DNA of 12,237 nt from VGEM01 sp033764265 (GTDB lineage: Bacteria > Pseudomonadota > Alphaproteobacteria > Rhodospirillales > Rhodospirillaceae), in contig JANRJB010000022.1 in the NCBI GenBank assembly GCA_033764265.1, positions 1 to 12,237 of the forward strand, given 5' to 3'. Positions 1 through 7,623 of this stretch are shown here, in pieces (the first letter of the stretch is position 1; each line of letters opens with the position of its first letter). A model generated the notes under the pieces. That model saw nothing but the letters and a program-made list of their open reading frames with translations, had not been told where the DNA came from and ran no database searches. The position numbers and the translations under genes were made by a program.

Positions 1-35
1 CGCTGGGCCTGATGAATCCGGGCAAGATGCTGTGA
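1..35 (+). CDS. 3' end of an upstream gene, probably FAD-linked oxidase C-terminus (partial)
   Basis: Reading from base 3, the frame gives LGLMNPGKML followed by TGA at 33-35. A short L-x-NPGK-x-L tail is characteristic of the C-terminus of FAD-binding oxidases of the GlcD / FAD-linked oxidase C family, which usually end in a similar 'LNPGK' sequence. Only ten residues are visible, so the family assignment is an inference from that tail. The stop shares GTGA with the start of the next gene (GTG at 32-34), which indicates translational coupling and one operon with the reductase-like gene downstream. Confidence 0.5.
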   Translation, partial: LGLMNPGKML

Positions 36-1018
36 CGGCGATTCGTTCGATTTGCATCGTCGGCCCCGGCGCGCTGGGCGGCATGATGGCCGTCAAGTTC
101 ACGCGCGCCGGTTTCGCCGTCTCGGCGCTGGCCCGTCCCGACAGCGCCGCGCGCATCGCCGCGCGCGGCATCACCCTGCACGAAGACGGGCAGAGCTATC
201 ACGAGCGAATCAAGGTCGCGGCCGATCCCGCGGCGCTGGGGCCTCACGATCTGGTGGTGGTCACGGTCAAAACCGGCGGACTGGCCGCGGTTGCGTCGCA
301 CCTGCCGGCGGTGTCGCGGTCCGACACGCCGTGGGTGATCGTCGCAAACGGTGTTCCCTGGTGGTTCTTCGATGATTTCGGCGGGGCGCACGCGGGCATG
401 CGGCTGACCAGCGTTGATCCCGCCGAACGCTTGCGAACCGCGATCCCGACGCCGCGCGCGATCTGGGGCGTAATCAACTGCCGCGTTTCGTTCCGGCCCG
501 ACGGCAGCCTGAGCCACGAACACTCAAACCATCTTCAGCTTGGCCGGCCCGATCGCACGACCGCGGGGCTCGACATTGTCGCCGATACGTTTCGCACCGG
601 TGGCTACGTCACCGAGCCGGTCGCGGCGATCCACGAGGCGATCTGGGGCAAGCTCTTGGCCAACATGACGTTCAATCCCATCAGCGCGCTGACGATGGCG
701 ACCACCGACGTGATGCTGTCCGATCCGCTGGTGCGCGAGCTGGCGGTCGCCGTCACCGACGAAGGCCGCGCCGTGGGCGCCGCGCTGGGGTTGCCGCCGG
801 GCCCCAGCGGCGCGGACCGGTTTCCGGTCGGCCGAAAACTCGCGCGCGCCGCGACCTCAATGCTGTCCGACGTGGAACGCGGCCGGCCGCTGGAGCTGGA
901 TGCGCTGGTGGCGGCTGTGGTGGAGATCGCCGACCGGGTCGGCGTGCCGGTGCCGTTCACGCGGATGCTGCTGGGCCTGGCCCGCGTGCGCAGCCACACG
1001 CTGTCAGGCGCTGCGTAG
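32..1018 (+). CDS. Ketopantoate reductase (ApbA/PanE) family NADP-dependent oxidoreductase
   Basis: This 328-residue protein has the length and architecture of the 2-dehydropantoate 2-reductase family. An N-terminal Rossmann fold carries GPGALGG at 11-17, VKT lies at 79-81 and the NG pair at 106-107. The C-terminal helical domain has IWGKLLANMTFNP (about 204-216), with K207 in the place of the family's catalytic lysine. S276 and E288 keep the 12-residue spacing of the Ser and Glu that bind substrate in E. coli PanE. Known family chemistry is NADPH-dependent reduction of a 2-keto group, classically ketopantoate to pantoate in coenzyme A synthesis. The residues after NG (VPWWFF) resemble a broad proteobacterial subgroup whose true substrate is often not pantoate. 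Coupling to an oxidase-like gene hints at a 2-hydroxy/2-keto acid pair, so I give no gene symbol. The GTG start at 32 overlaps the previous stop. The 3' end overlaps the convergent epimerase gene by 15 bases. Confidence 0.85.
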   Translation: MTAIRSICIVGPGALGGMMAVKFTRAGFAVSALARPDSAARIAARGITLHEDGQSYHERIKVAADPAALGPHDLVVVTVKTGGLAAVASHLPAVSRSDTPWVIVANGVPWWFFDDFGGAHAGMRLTSVDPAERLRTAIPTPRAIWGVINCRVSFRPDGSLSHEHSNHLQLGRPDRTTAGLDIVADTFRTGGYVTEPVAAIHEAIWGKLLANMTFNPISALTMATTDVMLSDPLVRELAVAVTDEGRAVGAALGLPPGPSGADRFPVGRKLARAATSMLSDVERGRPLELDALVAAVVEIADRVGVPVPFTRMLLGLARVRSHTLSGAA

Positions 1019-1915
1019 CCAGCGGGCGTAATCGGCCAGGCCCTGTGTGAGCGTCATCGCCGGGCGGAATCCCAGCCGTTCCACGCGTGCGGTTTCGGCG
1101 CGGTAGTGGGCCGGGTCGCCGGCGCGCACAGCTCCGGAAAACGCGATCTCGGCGCGGCTGCCGAGCGCCTGGCCCAGGCCGGTGGCGAACGCACGGATGG
1201 TGGTGGCAACGCCGGTGCCGCCGTTGACCAGGGTCAAGCCCGGCGGCGCGGTCGTCGCCAGCAGATGGATCAGCGCGACCGCGTCGTCGATGTGCAGAAA
1301 ATCGCGCGTTTCGCCGCCAGTGCCCGACAATTCAACGCGTGCCGCACCGCCGAGGAACTTGCGTCCCAGCTCCCACGGCAATTGCTTGCGCAGGCCGGGG
1401 CCATAAACCGAAAAAAAGCGGATGACGCCGATGTTCAGGCCATCGGACGCGGCGGCGCAGCGCTGCTCGACCGCGTGTTTCAACTGGCCATAGACCGAGA
1501 TGGGCGCAGGCGTCATGTCCTCGCGCAAGGCGCGGTCACCGGCATCACCGTACACCGCCGCGCTGGACGGGATAATCAGACGGCAGGCAGGTGCATGACC
1601 GGCGAGGAACGCCAGCACGGCCTCGACCGAGCCGACCGTGTCGATCCGCGCTGCCACGGGGTCGGCCTCGGCGCGGCCGACGGTGCCGGTGCCGGCGGCG
1701 TGAAACAGCGCATCTGGCCGGCCGGTGCGCGACAAGGCCTCAGCCAGCGCGACGGGCGTCACATCCGAAACGACGGTTGCGGCGGCGAGCGGATGGCCAG
1801 CCTCGGGCGCGCGGCGGTCGATGGCCAGCACCCGCCAGCCTTCGGTCCGCCAGCGGCGGGCGACCGCGGTGCCGATGAACCCGGCGCCGCCGGTGATCCA
1901 GCCGACCCGCGCCAT
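1004..1915 (-). CDS. NAD-dependent epimerase/dehydratase (extended SDR, UDP-glucose 4-epimerase-like)
   Basis: The 303 residues form an extended short-chain dehydrogenase/reductase that probably epimerises or otherwise modifies a nucleotide sugar in the cytoplasm. Visible motifs are the NAD-binding GGAGFIG at 9-15, an acidic D33 at the end of beta 2 typical of NAD preference, FHAAG at 71-75, SSAAVYG at 117-123 (catalytic Ser position), the catalytic YxxxK as Y142-GQL-K146, RFFSVYGPG at 166-174, and RDFLHIDDAV at 204-213, which is typical of sugar-nucleotide epimerases. The GDPAHYRAETARVERLGFRP segment near 267-285 matches the C-terminal substrate-domain signature of GalE-like proteins. It is somewhat shorter than GalE (about 338), so the substrate cannot be named. 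It is the last gene of the minus-strand run, 8 bases after the methyltransferase stop, with only a weak GGCG upstream of the ATG. Confidence 0.88.
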   Translation of the reverse strand: MARVGWITGGAGFIGTAVARRWRTEGWRVLAIDRRAPEAGHPLAAATVVSDVTPVALAEALSRTGRPDALFHAAGTGTVGRAEADPVAARIDTVGSVEAVLAFLAGHAPACRLIIPSSAAVYGDAGDRALREDMTPAPISVYGQLKHAVEQRCAAASDGLNIGVIRFFSVYGPGLRKQLPWELGRKFLGGAARVELSGTGGETRDFLHIDDAVALIHLLATTAPPGLTLVNGGTGVATTIRAFATGLGQALGSRAEIAFSGAVRAGDPAHYRAETARVERLGFRPAMTLTQGLADYARWLRSA

Positions 1916-1923
1916 CGCAACGC

Positions 1924-2715
1924 CTAGAACTTGCGCACGGCGAAGCCGACGCCGTAGCCGGCTTCGCGGTAGCTGTAGGCCGAGAAGCGCTCATCGTCGG
2001 CCACCAGCGCGCGCCAGACGCGGTTGAGTTCCGGGTGCGCGGGGTGAGAGATGTCGTCGAACACCACCGCGCCGCCGATGGCCAGGCGCGGCAGCACGTC
2101 GCGCAGATCCTGAGCGGCGCCGGCTTCGGAGTGATCGCCATCGACGGTGATCAGGTCGATCATGGCATCGGCGTTGCGGGCGAAAAACGCGGGCACGGTC
2201 TGGTGAGAGTCGCCATCGATGAAGGTGGCCGCGCCGCGATGGCCGACGCGCTTCAGCTCATCCTGCACCAGCGCCGGGCCCGGATTGGGCATGCCGGCGT
2301 AATTGGTCATCCACATATCGAACAGGAACTTGGCGGCGTACGGCGACTTGCTGGCCACCGCGCAGGCGCTGCGGCCGCGGCGCACGCCGATTTCAAGATA
2401 CGTCCGCGGCTGCAGGGCCTCGGACAGGCACAACAACACCGTGACGATATCGGCATAGCGCCAGGTCGCGCCAAAGCGGGCCATGCCGCCGCGGTAGAAG
2501 CTTTTCAGATAGGTGGTGTAATCATCCGGCGACAACCGCTCCATCAGCGCGAGCGCCTGGGCCAGGTAGTCGCCGCCGGTCAGGCGTTCGCCCAGCGTGT
2601 CGGCGCCGATCATCACCGGCGGATACCACGCCGCCTGGTTCGGTTCCGGCAGGTGGCAGGCGGCGGGCACGAACGCGCCGGTGGTGCCATAGGTCGGACG
2701 CTGCAGGGCGTTCAT
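1924..2715 (-). CDS. Class I SAM-dependent methyltransferase (Methyltransf_24-like)
   Basis: The 263 residues begin with about 80 residues of unclear function, followed by a Rossmann methyltransferase core. Motif I is YLEIGVRRGRS at 106-116. An acidic/aromatic FDMWM (132-136) follows beta 2. ITVDGDHSEAGAAQDL at 189-204 and GGAVVFDDI at 214-222 are diagnostic of the Methyltransf_24 / cephalosporin hydroxylase-like group, in which the aspartates of VDGDH and FDDI can bind a metal or substrate. Such enzymes often O-methylate sugars in polysaccharide, antibiotic and glycan clusters; sugar methylation here is inferred from the context. The ATG at 2715 has a good ribosome-binding site (CGGAGA, complement of 2723-2728, eight bases before the start when counted from GGAG). 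The gene follows the beta-helix acyltransferase by 16 bases and precedes the epimerase by 8. Confidence 0.85.
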   Translation of the reverse strand: MNALQRPTYGTTGAFVPAACHLPEPNQAAWYPPVMIGADTLGERLTGGDYLAQALALMERLSPDDYTTYLKSFYRGGMARFGATWRYADIVTVLLCLSEALQPRTYLEIGVRRGRSACAVASKSPYAAKFLFDMWMTNYAGMPNPGPALVQDELKRVGHRGAATFIDGDSHQTVPAFFARNADAMIDLITVDGDHSEAGAAQDLRDVLPRLAIGGAVVFDDISHPAHPELNRVWRALVADDERFSAYSYREAGYGVGFAVRKF

Positions 2716-2731
2716 GGGCGTGTCTCCGAAC

Positions 2732-3205
2732 TCAAATCCGTCTCAACAGGCGCGCGGGGTTGCCGGCATAGATGCCGGGCACTTCGATATCGCGGGTCAC
2801 CACCGCGCCGGCGCCGATCACGGCACGCGCGCAGACGCGCACCGGCAAAATGGTGGCGTTGCTGCCGATGCTGACGTTGGTGCCGATCACGGTCTTCTTC
2901 CACTTGGCGGTGTCGCCGCGGGCCGGGCCGCCGTCGGCATAGGTGTCGTTGATGAACATGACACCGTGGGCGATCACGCAATCGTCACCGATGGTCACCA
3001 GTTCGCAGACGAAGCTGTGCGACTGGATGCGGCAGTTTCGACCGATGGTCACGCCCTTCTGGATTTCCACGAACGGGCCGATGAAGCAGCCGTCGCCGAT
3101 GGCGCAGCCGTACAGGTTGACCGGCTCGACCACGGTCACGCCGGCGCCGAAGGTCACGTCGACGATGCCGGCCTGTCTCAGCGTCGGGCGATGGGGTGCG
3201 GTCAT
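2732..3205 (-). CDS. Left-handed beta-helix N-acyltransferase (WlbB/WbpD-like)
   Basis: This short protein (157 residues) is almost entirely hexapeptide repeats ([LIV]-G-x4). Clear turns include CAIGDG, CFIGPF, VTIGRN, VTIGDD, TVIGTN, VSIGSN and AVIGAG between residues 34 and 133, ending in the standard cap IYAGNPARLL at 145-154. The insertion HGVMFINDTYADG at 80-92 resembles the loop containing FxND in the WbpD/WlbB group, which acetylates the 3-amino group of UDP-2-acetamido-3-amino sugars with acetyl-CoA. The fold is certain from the repeats. The substrate is inferred from the adjacent aminotransferase: the start codon lies 3 bases after that gene's TAA, and WlbA-like and WlbC-like partners are nearby. 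Alternatives are an FdtC-type or PglD-type sugar N-acetyltransferase. No strong ribosome-binding site is visible, consistent with translational coupling. Confidence 0.87.
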   Translation of the reverse strand: MTAPHRPTLRQAGIVDVTFGAGVTVVEPVNLYGCAIGDGCFIGPFVEIQKGVTIGRNCRIQSHSFVCELVTIGDDCVIAHGVMFINDTYADGGPARGDTAKWKKTVIGTNVSIGSNATILPVRVCARAVIGAGAVVTRDIEVPGIYAGNPARLLRRI

Positions 3206-3208
3206 GGT

Positions 3209-4327
3209 TTACGGCCGTGCGGCGGACAGAAAGGCGTTGATCACCCGCTCGGCCTCGGTATCGGTGATGTCGCCGCAGATCGGTAGGCTGAGCACGCGGT
3301 CGGCAGTGCGTTCGGTGTGCGGCAGGCGGACTTGCGCGCACGGCAGGCGCGCCAGCGCCGGCTGGCGATGCAAGGGCAGGGGGTAGTGCACGCCGGCGGC
3401 GATGCCTTGCGCCTTCAGCCGCGCCAGCACCTCGTCGCGGTTGCCGACCTCGACCACGTACAGGTGATACACGCAGATGGTGCCGGGCAGCGGCTCAATG
3501 ACCTTGAAACCCCGGGGCTTCAGTCGGCTGTCGTAGAAGGCGGCGATGGCCTGGCGACGGGCGGTCCAGGTCGGCAGGTGCGGCAGCTTGACCGACAGCA
3601 CGGCGGCCTGGATTTCGTCCATGCGCAGGTTGTCGCCAATCACGTCGTGCGCGTACTTCGACTCGCGGCCGTGATCCACCAGCTTGGCGATCAGCGCAGC
3701 CACCTGGGCATCGCGCGCGACCGTGAAGCCGGCGTCGCCGTACGCGCCCAGGTTCTTGCCGGGGTAAAAGCTGAAAGTGCCGGCATCGCCGATGGTGCCG
3801 AGCGCGCGGCCCTGGTGGCTGGCGAGGTGGGCCTGGGCGGTATCCTCGATGACCTTGAGATTGTGCTGCGCCGCCAGCGCCAAGATGGCGTCCATGTCGG
3901 CGGCCCCGCCGTACAGATGAACCGGAAGTATGGCACGCGTGCGCGGCGTGACGGTCGCGGTCGCGATGTCCAGGGTGTAACTGCGCGGGTCGATGTCGGT
4001 GAACGCCGGCGTCGCGCCGACGGTGAAAATGGCCTCGGCCGTGGCGAAGAACGTGTGCGCGGTGGTGATCACCTCGTCGCCGGGGCCGATGCCGAGCGCC
4101 CTCAGGGCGACACTGATGGCCGCCGTTCCGTTGCCGCAGGCCGAGCCGTGGGTCGCGCCCAATGCCGCAAGCCAAGCCTTGGTGAACGCCGCCACCCGCT
4201 CGCCGTGGATGAAGGCTTGCCGCGCCATCACGTCGGCGACGGCGGCATCGATCTCGGCCTTCAGCGCGGCGTACTGGCGCTGCAGATTGACCAGCGGAAT
4301 GGGCGCGGGGGCGAGGGTCGGGGTCAT
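3209..4327 (-). CDS. DegT/DnrJ/EryC1/StrS-family PLP-dependent sugar aminotransferase
   Basis: The 372 residues are full length for the sugar-aminotransferase family, which converts a keto-sugar nucleotide to an amino sugar using PLP and usually L-glutamate. The N-terminal IPLVNLQRQY (10-19) and GNGTAAISVAL (65-75) match the family. The VIEDTAQAH run at 159-167 carries the Asp (D162) that pairs with the pyridine nitrogen and Q165. SFYPGKNLGAYGDAG at 186-200 carries the Schiff-base lysine K191. NLRMDEIQAAVLSVKL at 233-248 and GVHYPLPLH at 312-320 are also typical. The overall pattern is closest to WbpE/WlbC, which act on UDP-3-keto-GlcNAc-uronate, and to GnnB on UDP-3-keto-GlcNAc. The choice between these is inferred from the WlbA-like gene in the same run. 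Its ATG shares ATGA with the stop of the upstream methyltransferase (4-base overlap). Confidence 0.93.
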   Translation of the reverse strand: MTPTLAPAPIPLVNLQRQYAALKAEIDAAVADVMARQAFIHGERVAAFTKAWLAALGATHGSACGNGTAAISVALRALGIGPGDEVITTAHTFFATAEAIFTVGATPAFTDIDPRSYTLDIATATVTPRTRAILPVHLYGGAADMDAILALAAQHNLKVIEDTAQAHLASHQGRALGTIGDAGTFSFYPGKNLGAYGDAGFTVARDAQVAALIAKLVDHGRESKYAHDVIGDNLRMDEIQAAVLSVKLPHLPTWTARRQAIAAFYDSRLKPRGFKVIEPLPGTICVYHLYVVEVGNRDEVLARLKAQGIAAGVHYPLPLHRQPALARLPCAQVRLPHTERTADRVLSLPICGDITDTEAERVINAFLSAARP

Positions 4328-5229
4328 AGCGGCGCGACCGCGAACACCATCGCCTGCGGCCGGGTGAAGAACCGCGCGGCGCCGCCCTGGAAGCGGTTTT
4401 TCAGCGCTTCCTGCCAGAAGCCGTCGACCGTGAGCTGCGGATTGGCGCGCAGGATGCCGTCGATCTGCGTGGTCAGGCCTTGCGCGTCCGCGTCACCTGG
4501 TTGTTCCTGATAGACCGCCAGCGTGTTGTTGGCGTAACCGGCCGGCACGACGGCTTTCAATTTGAACCCGGCAATCTCGATGGCCTCGACGTAATGCGTG
4601 GCCGGATAAGGCCACTCGTACAGCCCATAGGGCTGGCAATAGGGATGTCCGGCGATCTGGCCGTACAGTTCCGCCGGGCTGTCGGCGAACCATTCGCGAA
4701 ACGCGAACCAGAATCCGCCGGCAGACATCTTCTGGCGGATGGTGGCCGCCGCCTGGGCGATGTTCTTGAAGTGGTGGATGCAGTTCTTGGTCAGGATCAC
4801 GTCGAACGCCGGGGCCGCCGCGTGCCAGGCACCGAGATCGTTGTGGATGGTGAGCGCGGCGGCGTCGGGGCGGGTGCGCAGGTAACCGGTGCCGGTGTTG
4901 AAGCAGGCGTTGGGCTCCAGCAGGTGCACACGCGCGAAGCCGGAGCGCGACAAGGCCCACGACAGGAAGCCCGGCCCGCCGCCGATCTCGCAGACGGTTG
5001 AGGATCTGCTCACTCCGAACAGGTCGAGCAGGCCAAGGATGGTCTTGAGTTCGAATGACATGAGGAACCGTTCGAACGACAGCGCCCGGTCCGGCTCCAG
5101 GTAGATGCTCTCCAAGAGTTTGCGCACGCCCGGGTCGTTGCGGCTCAAGGCCTGTTGCTCCGACATCGCCCATTCCAGGCGGTCGGGGTCCTCGACCAGG
5201 TCGTGAATCCTCAAGGATTGAACATTCAT
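4324..5229 (-). CDS. Class I SAM-dependent methyltransferase
   Basis: The 301 residues have a helical N-terminal segment of about 75 residues, then a methyltransferase core. Motif I is VCEIGGGPGFLS at 79-90. Beta 2 ends in LLEPN (103-107), with the acidic residue E105 expected to bind the SAM ribose. A motif-IV-like LTKNCIHHFKN is at 146-156, where 'HHF' is typical of small-molecule methyltransferases. The region after about 180 (WPYPATHY, 206-213; AGFKLKAVVPAGYANNTLAVY, 220-240) is probably the substrate-binding part. The substrate is not identifiable; sugar or glycan O- or N-methylation is inferred from the neighbours. It begins 84 bases after the fusion glycosyltransferase gene, the largest gap between genes of this run, and overlaps the aminotransferase start by 4 bases. 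There is no strong Shine-Dalgarno near the ATG; the best is AAGGCG about 12 bases upstream. Confidence 0.85.
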   Translation of the reverse strand: MNVQSLRIHDLVEDPDRLEWAMSEQQALSRNDPGVRKLLESIYLEPDRALSFERFLMSFELKTILGLLDLFGVSRSSTVCEIGGGPGFLSWALSRSGFARVHLLEPNACFNTGTGYLRTRPDAAALTIHNDLGAWHAAAPAFDVILTKNCIHHFKNIAQAAATIRQKMSAGGFWFAFREWFADSPAELYGQIAGHPYCQPYGLYEWPYPATHYVEAIEIAGFKLKAVVPAGYANNTLAVYQEQPGDADAQGLTTQIDGILRANPQLTVDGFWQEALKNRFQGGAARFFTRPQAMVFAVAPL

Positions 5230-5313
5230 CGCGTGCCACGCCTTGCCGCGCGGACCATACCGCCGCGACCCCCCACTGTCGCCGGCAAAGGTATCCAGAC
5301 CGTAAAGACCGCC
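5230..5313. other. 84-base gap within the minus-strand gene run
   Basis: This gap separates the fusion glycosyltransferase stop (TAA, complement of 5314-5316) from the methyltransferase ATG (5229). On the minus strand it starts with a short direct repetition of GGTCT (GCGGTCTTTACGGTCTGG) and later has a G-rich stretch. I see no convincing stem followed by a T run, no clear -35/-10 pair and no small gene. It could hold an internal promoter, but nothing in the sequence shows one. Confidence 0.4.
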
Positions 5314-7623
5314 TTAACGCAGGTGCAGCCCCAGGCCCGCGACCACCGGGTGCAGCGGCTGGCCGCCGCCGGCGGCGTCGAGCCGGGCCCTGAGCTCGGC
5401 GCGCGACGGCACCGGCGCGCGAGCACGCGCCGCCTCGATGCGTGCCCGGTCGGTTTCGCGCGCGGCCGGTTCCCAGGCGTCGGTTTCGGGGTTCCACATG
5501 CGTACAATCCGGGCCGGCGACCCGACCGCGACCGAGAACGGCGGCACGGACTCGCGCAGGACCGCATTGGCGCCGACCACGCTGCCGCGCCCGACGGTGA
5601 TCGCGCCCGAGACCACCGCGTTCATGCCCAACCAGCAGTTTTCCTCCACCACCAGGCGCCCGTGATCGACGATGCCGCACATCAGAATGGGCTTCAGGTG
5701 ATTGCCGCGATACTCATGCTCGGCGCTGGAGACATAGACGTTGGGGCCGAAGATGGTGTGGCTGCCGATCTCGAGATACGTGCCCGACGACAGCACGGCG
5801 CGCCGGCCCACCAGAACGCACGCGCCGATCACCATGCGCGGCTGTCCGTCGCGGATGCAGACGTTGAGCCACGACCCATCGCCGATTGCGCTGCCGCGGC
5901 CGATGCGCAAGGAGTCGGCGCCGACCAGCTGAACGCCGTCTCCGAACACGACGTCGGGATAAAGCCGCGCGGGGTCGAGGGTGTCGGCGGGCATGGGCGG
6001 GGCTCCCGGCGAAGACGGATCGATCGCGCGCAGGTCGATCATGGCGTCGAGCGGCGGCGCGGGAATGTTCGCGTTGACCATACGGGCGCGGACCAGTTCG
6101 GCCTCGTCGCGGGCGTTCAAGCGGTCGAGCAGCGCGGCCAAGCGCGCGGCGAGCATATCATCCGGCTTCAGGGCGTAAGCTTGGCGCAACAACGTCAGCG
6201 CGTCGCCGGCCTTGCCGAGCTTGACTAGCGCGGTGGCCGCGTCGGCGGCGCACAGCCAGGCTAGGCGCTCAGGCAATTTCAGGCCCAGCGCGGCCTGCAA
6301 TACTTCGACGGCGGTCGCCGGCTGGCCGACCAGGAACGCGACCCGACCCAGCAAGTGCAATGCGACCGCGTTGGTGGGCTCGCGCTGCACGGCTGCGTTC
6401 AAGGAATCGGCGGCTTCGTTGATGCGATTGGCGCGCAGGTGGCCGTAGGCCGCATCGACCAGCGGGCCCGCGCCCAGGGACGTGCCTGATGGGCTTGGCG
6501 GCGTCGCGGCTGTCGGCGTGGGGCGGTGCGGGCCGGGCCGGGATACGGTCAGATGCGCGCGTACGATCTCGGCCATCTGGCCGGCGCGCACTTCCATGGC
6601 GTGATCGGCGAAGCAGCGCGCCTGGCCGCGCGCGGCGATCTCTTCGCGTTCGCGGGGATGATCCAGGAACCACGCCGCTTTCTCGACCATTTCCGCGGCG
6701 TTGGCGTAGGTTTCGACCTCGCGGCCGGGCGCGAAGGTCTCGGCCAGATGCGGATCGAACTCGGTCAGCAGGAACGTGCCGACGCCGGTGGTTTCCAGTA
6801 TCCGCATGTTCTGGTTTTTGGTGGCGGCAAGGTCGATGTGAAAGTTGGGCGCGATCCGCCCCGACCGCACCGCGCGGTACATGGCCAGTCCCCACACCGC
6901 GCCAAGGTCGAAATCGCGCACGGCGGGCGGCAGCGCCGCGTTCTGCGGCAGGCCCAGGTGAAGGGCCGCGCTGAAGCCGGGGCGGGCGCGCAATCCTTCC
7001 ATCAGCCGCACCATGTCGCGCAGGCGGGCCTGATGCTCCACCGTCACCTGGCCGCAAAACACGATGTCGGCGGCCTTGGCAGTGTCGGCGACGCGCGCGG
7101 CCAGCGCCTTGGGAAAGCCCGGCCGGTACGCAGCCACCGCGCGCGCGCCGAGTTCGAGCGCGCGGCGGCGGCAGCCTTCGTCGCTGGACAACATGAGATC
7201 GAAACCGGTCCAGTCGGTGCCGGCGGGGATGTTGGCCGCGCGCCAGCCCATCACCAGCGGCGGGCGATACGACAGCGCGGCCAGGAATCGTGCGTCGAAG
7301 GCGATCGGGTCCAGCACATAAAGCGCGTCCGGTCGGAAGGTCTCGATCTGGCGGGCGACCAGCACGCGCAGGTCGGCGTCGGTGCGCGGCGCAGGAAAGC
7401 CGTTTTCCATGGCCCAGGCGCTCTGCGCCGCCATGTCGTTGGTGATGACCAGCAGCGGCGCGAACCCCGCGCCCGCCATGTAGGGCGCGATCAGATGCCC
7501 ACCGCCGAAACCATCGGCCAGCAGGGCCGAAATCTGTGCCGCGAAATCGCCGGCCGGCGGGTGGCCGCGATGAAAGCTCGCCAGGTACGCCGGGTAGAAC
7601 GAGGCGATCTGCATGAAACGCAT
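5314..7623 (-). CDS. Fusion: CgeB-like glycosyltransferase - TPR-like segment - hexapeptide-repeat acyltransferase
   Basis: The 769 residues contain three recognisable parts. Residues 1-358 look like a GT-B glycosyltransferase of the CgeB / Glyco_trans_1_2 type. Its C-terminal signature is NMRILETTGVGTFLLTEFD (272-290), AETFAPGREVETYANAAEMVEKA (294-316) and a final HAMEVRAGQM (341-350). A Pro/Ser/Thr-rich linker spans about 360-385. Residues about 386-515 are alanine/leucine-rich helices with TPR spacing (LHLLGRVAFLVGQPATAVEVLQAAL; ALVKLGKAGDALTLLRQAYALKPDD). Residues about 553-710 form a complete left-handed beta-helix acyltransferase with SAEHEYRG at 633-640; H636 is a candidate catalytic His. 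It contains repeats such as IGRGSAIGDGSW and ends in VGSPARIVRMW. A charged tail follows to 769. Inferred role: transfer a sugar and O- or N-acylate it or its product. The ATG directly abuts the upstream stop and has GAGAG 7 bases before it; an in-frame ATG at 7614 is less well placed. Confidence 0.85.
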   Translation of the reverse strand: MRFMQIASFYPAYLASFHRGHPPAGDFAAQISALLADGFGGGHLIAPYMAGAGFAPLLVITNDMAAQSAWAMENGFPAPRTDADLRVLVARQIETFRPDALYVLDPIAFDARFLAALSYRPPLVMGWRAANIPAGTDWTGFDLMLSSDEGCRRRALELGARAVAAYRPGFPKALAARVADTAKAADIVFCGQVTVEHQARLRDMVRLMEGLRARPGFSAALHLGLPQNAALPPAVRDFDLGAVWGLAMYRAVRSGRIAPNFHIDLAATKNQNMRILETTGVGTFLLTEFDPHLAETFAPGREVETYANAAEMVEKAAWFLDHPREREEIAARGQARCFADHAMEVRAGQMAEIVRAHLTVSRPGPHRPTPTAATPPSPSGTSLGAGPLVDAAYGHLRANRINEAADSLNAAVQREPTNAVALHLLGRVAFLVGQPATAVEVLQAALGLKLPERLAWLCAADAATALVKLGKAGDALTLLRQAYALKPDDMLAARLAALLDRLNARDEAELVRARMVNANIPAPPLDAMIDLRAIDPSSPGAPPMPADTLDPARLYPDVVFGDGVQLVGADSLRIGRGSAIGDGSWLNVCIRDGQPRMVIGACVLVGRRAVLSSGTYLEIGSHTIFGPNVYVSSAEHEYRGNHLKPILMCGIVDHGRLVVEENCWLGMNAVVSGAITVGRGSVVGANAVLRESVPPFSVAVGSPARIVRMWNPETDAWEPAARETDRARIEAARARAPVPSRAELRARLDAAGGGQPLHPVVAGLGLHLR

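Noticed and set aside
3317..4510. A 397-codon plus-strand open frame opposite the aminotransferase
   Set aside because: The minus strand carries an aminotransferase with all its PLP-binding residues; the plus-strand product shows no domain.
5155..6228. A 357-codon plus-strand open frame across the 84-base gap
   Set aside because: Most of it is antisense to the acyltransferase domain of the fusion protein and the start of the methyltransferase; composition is typical of a shadow frame.
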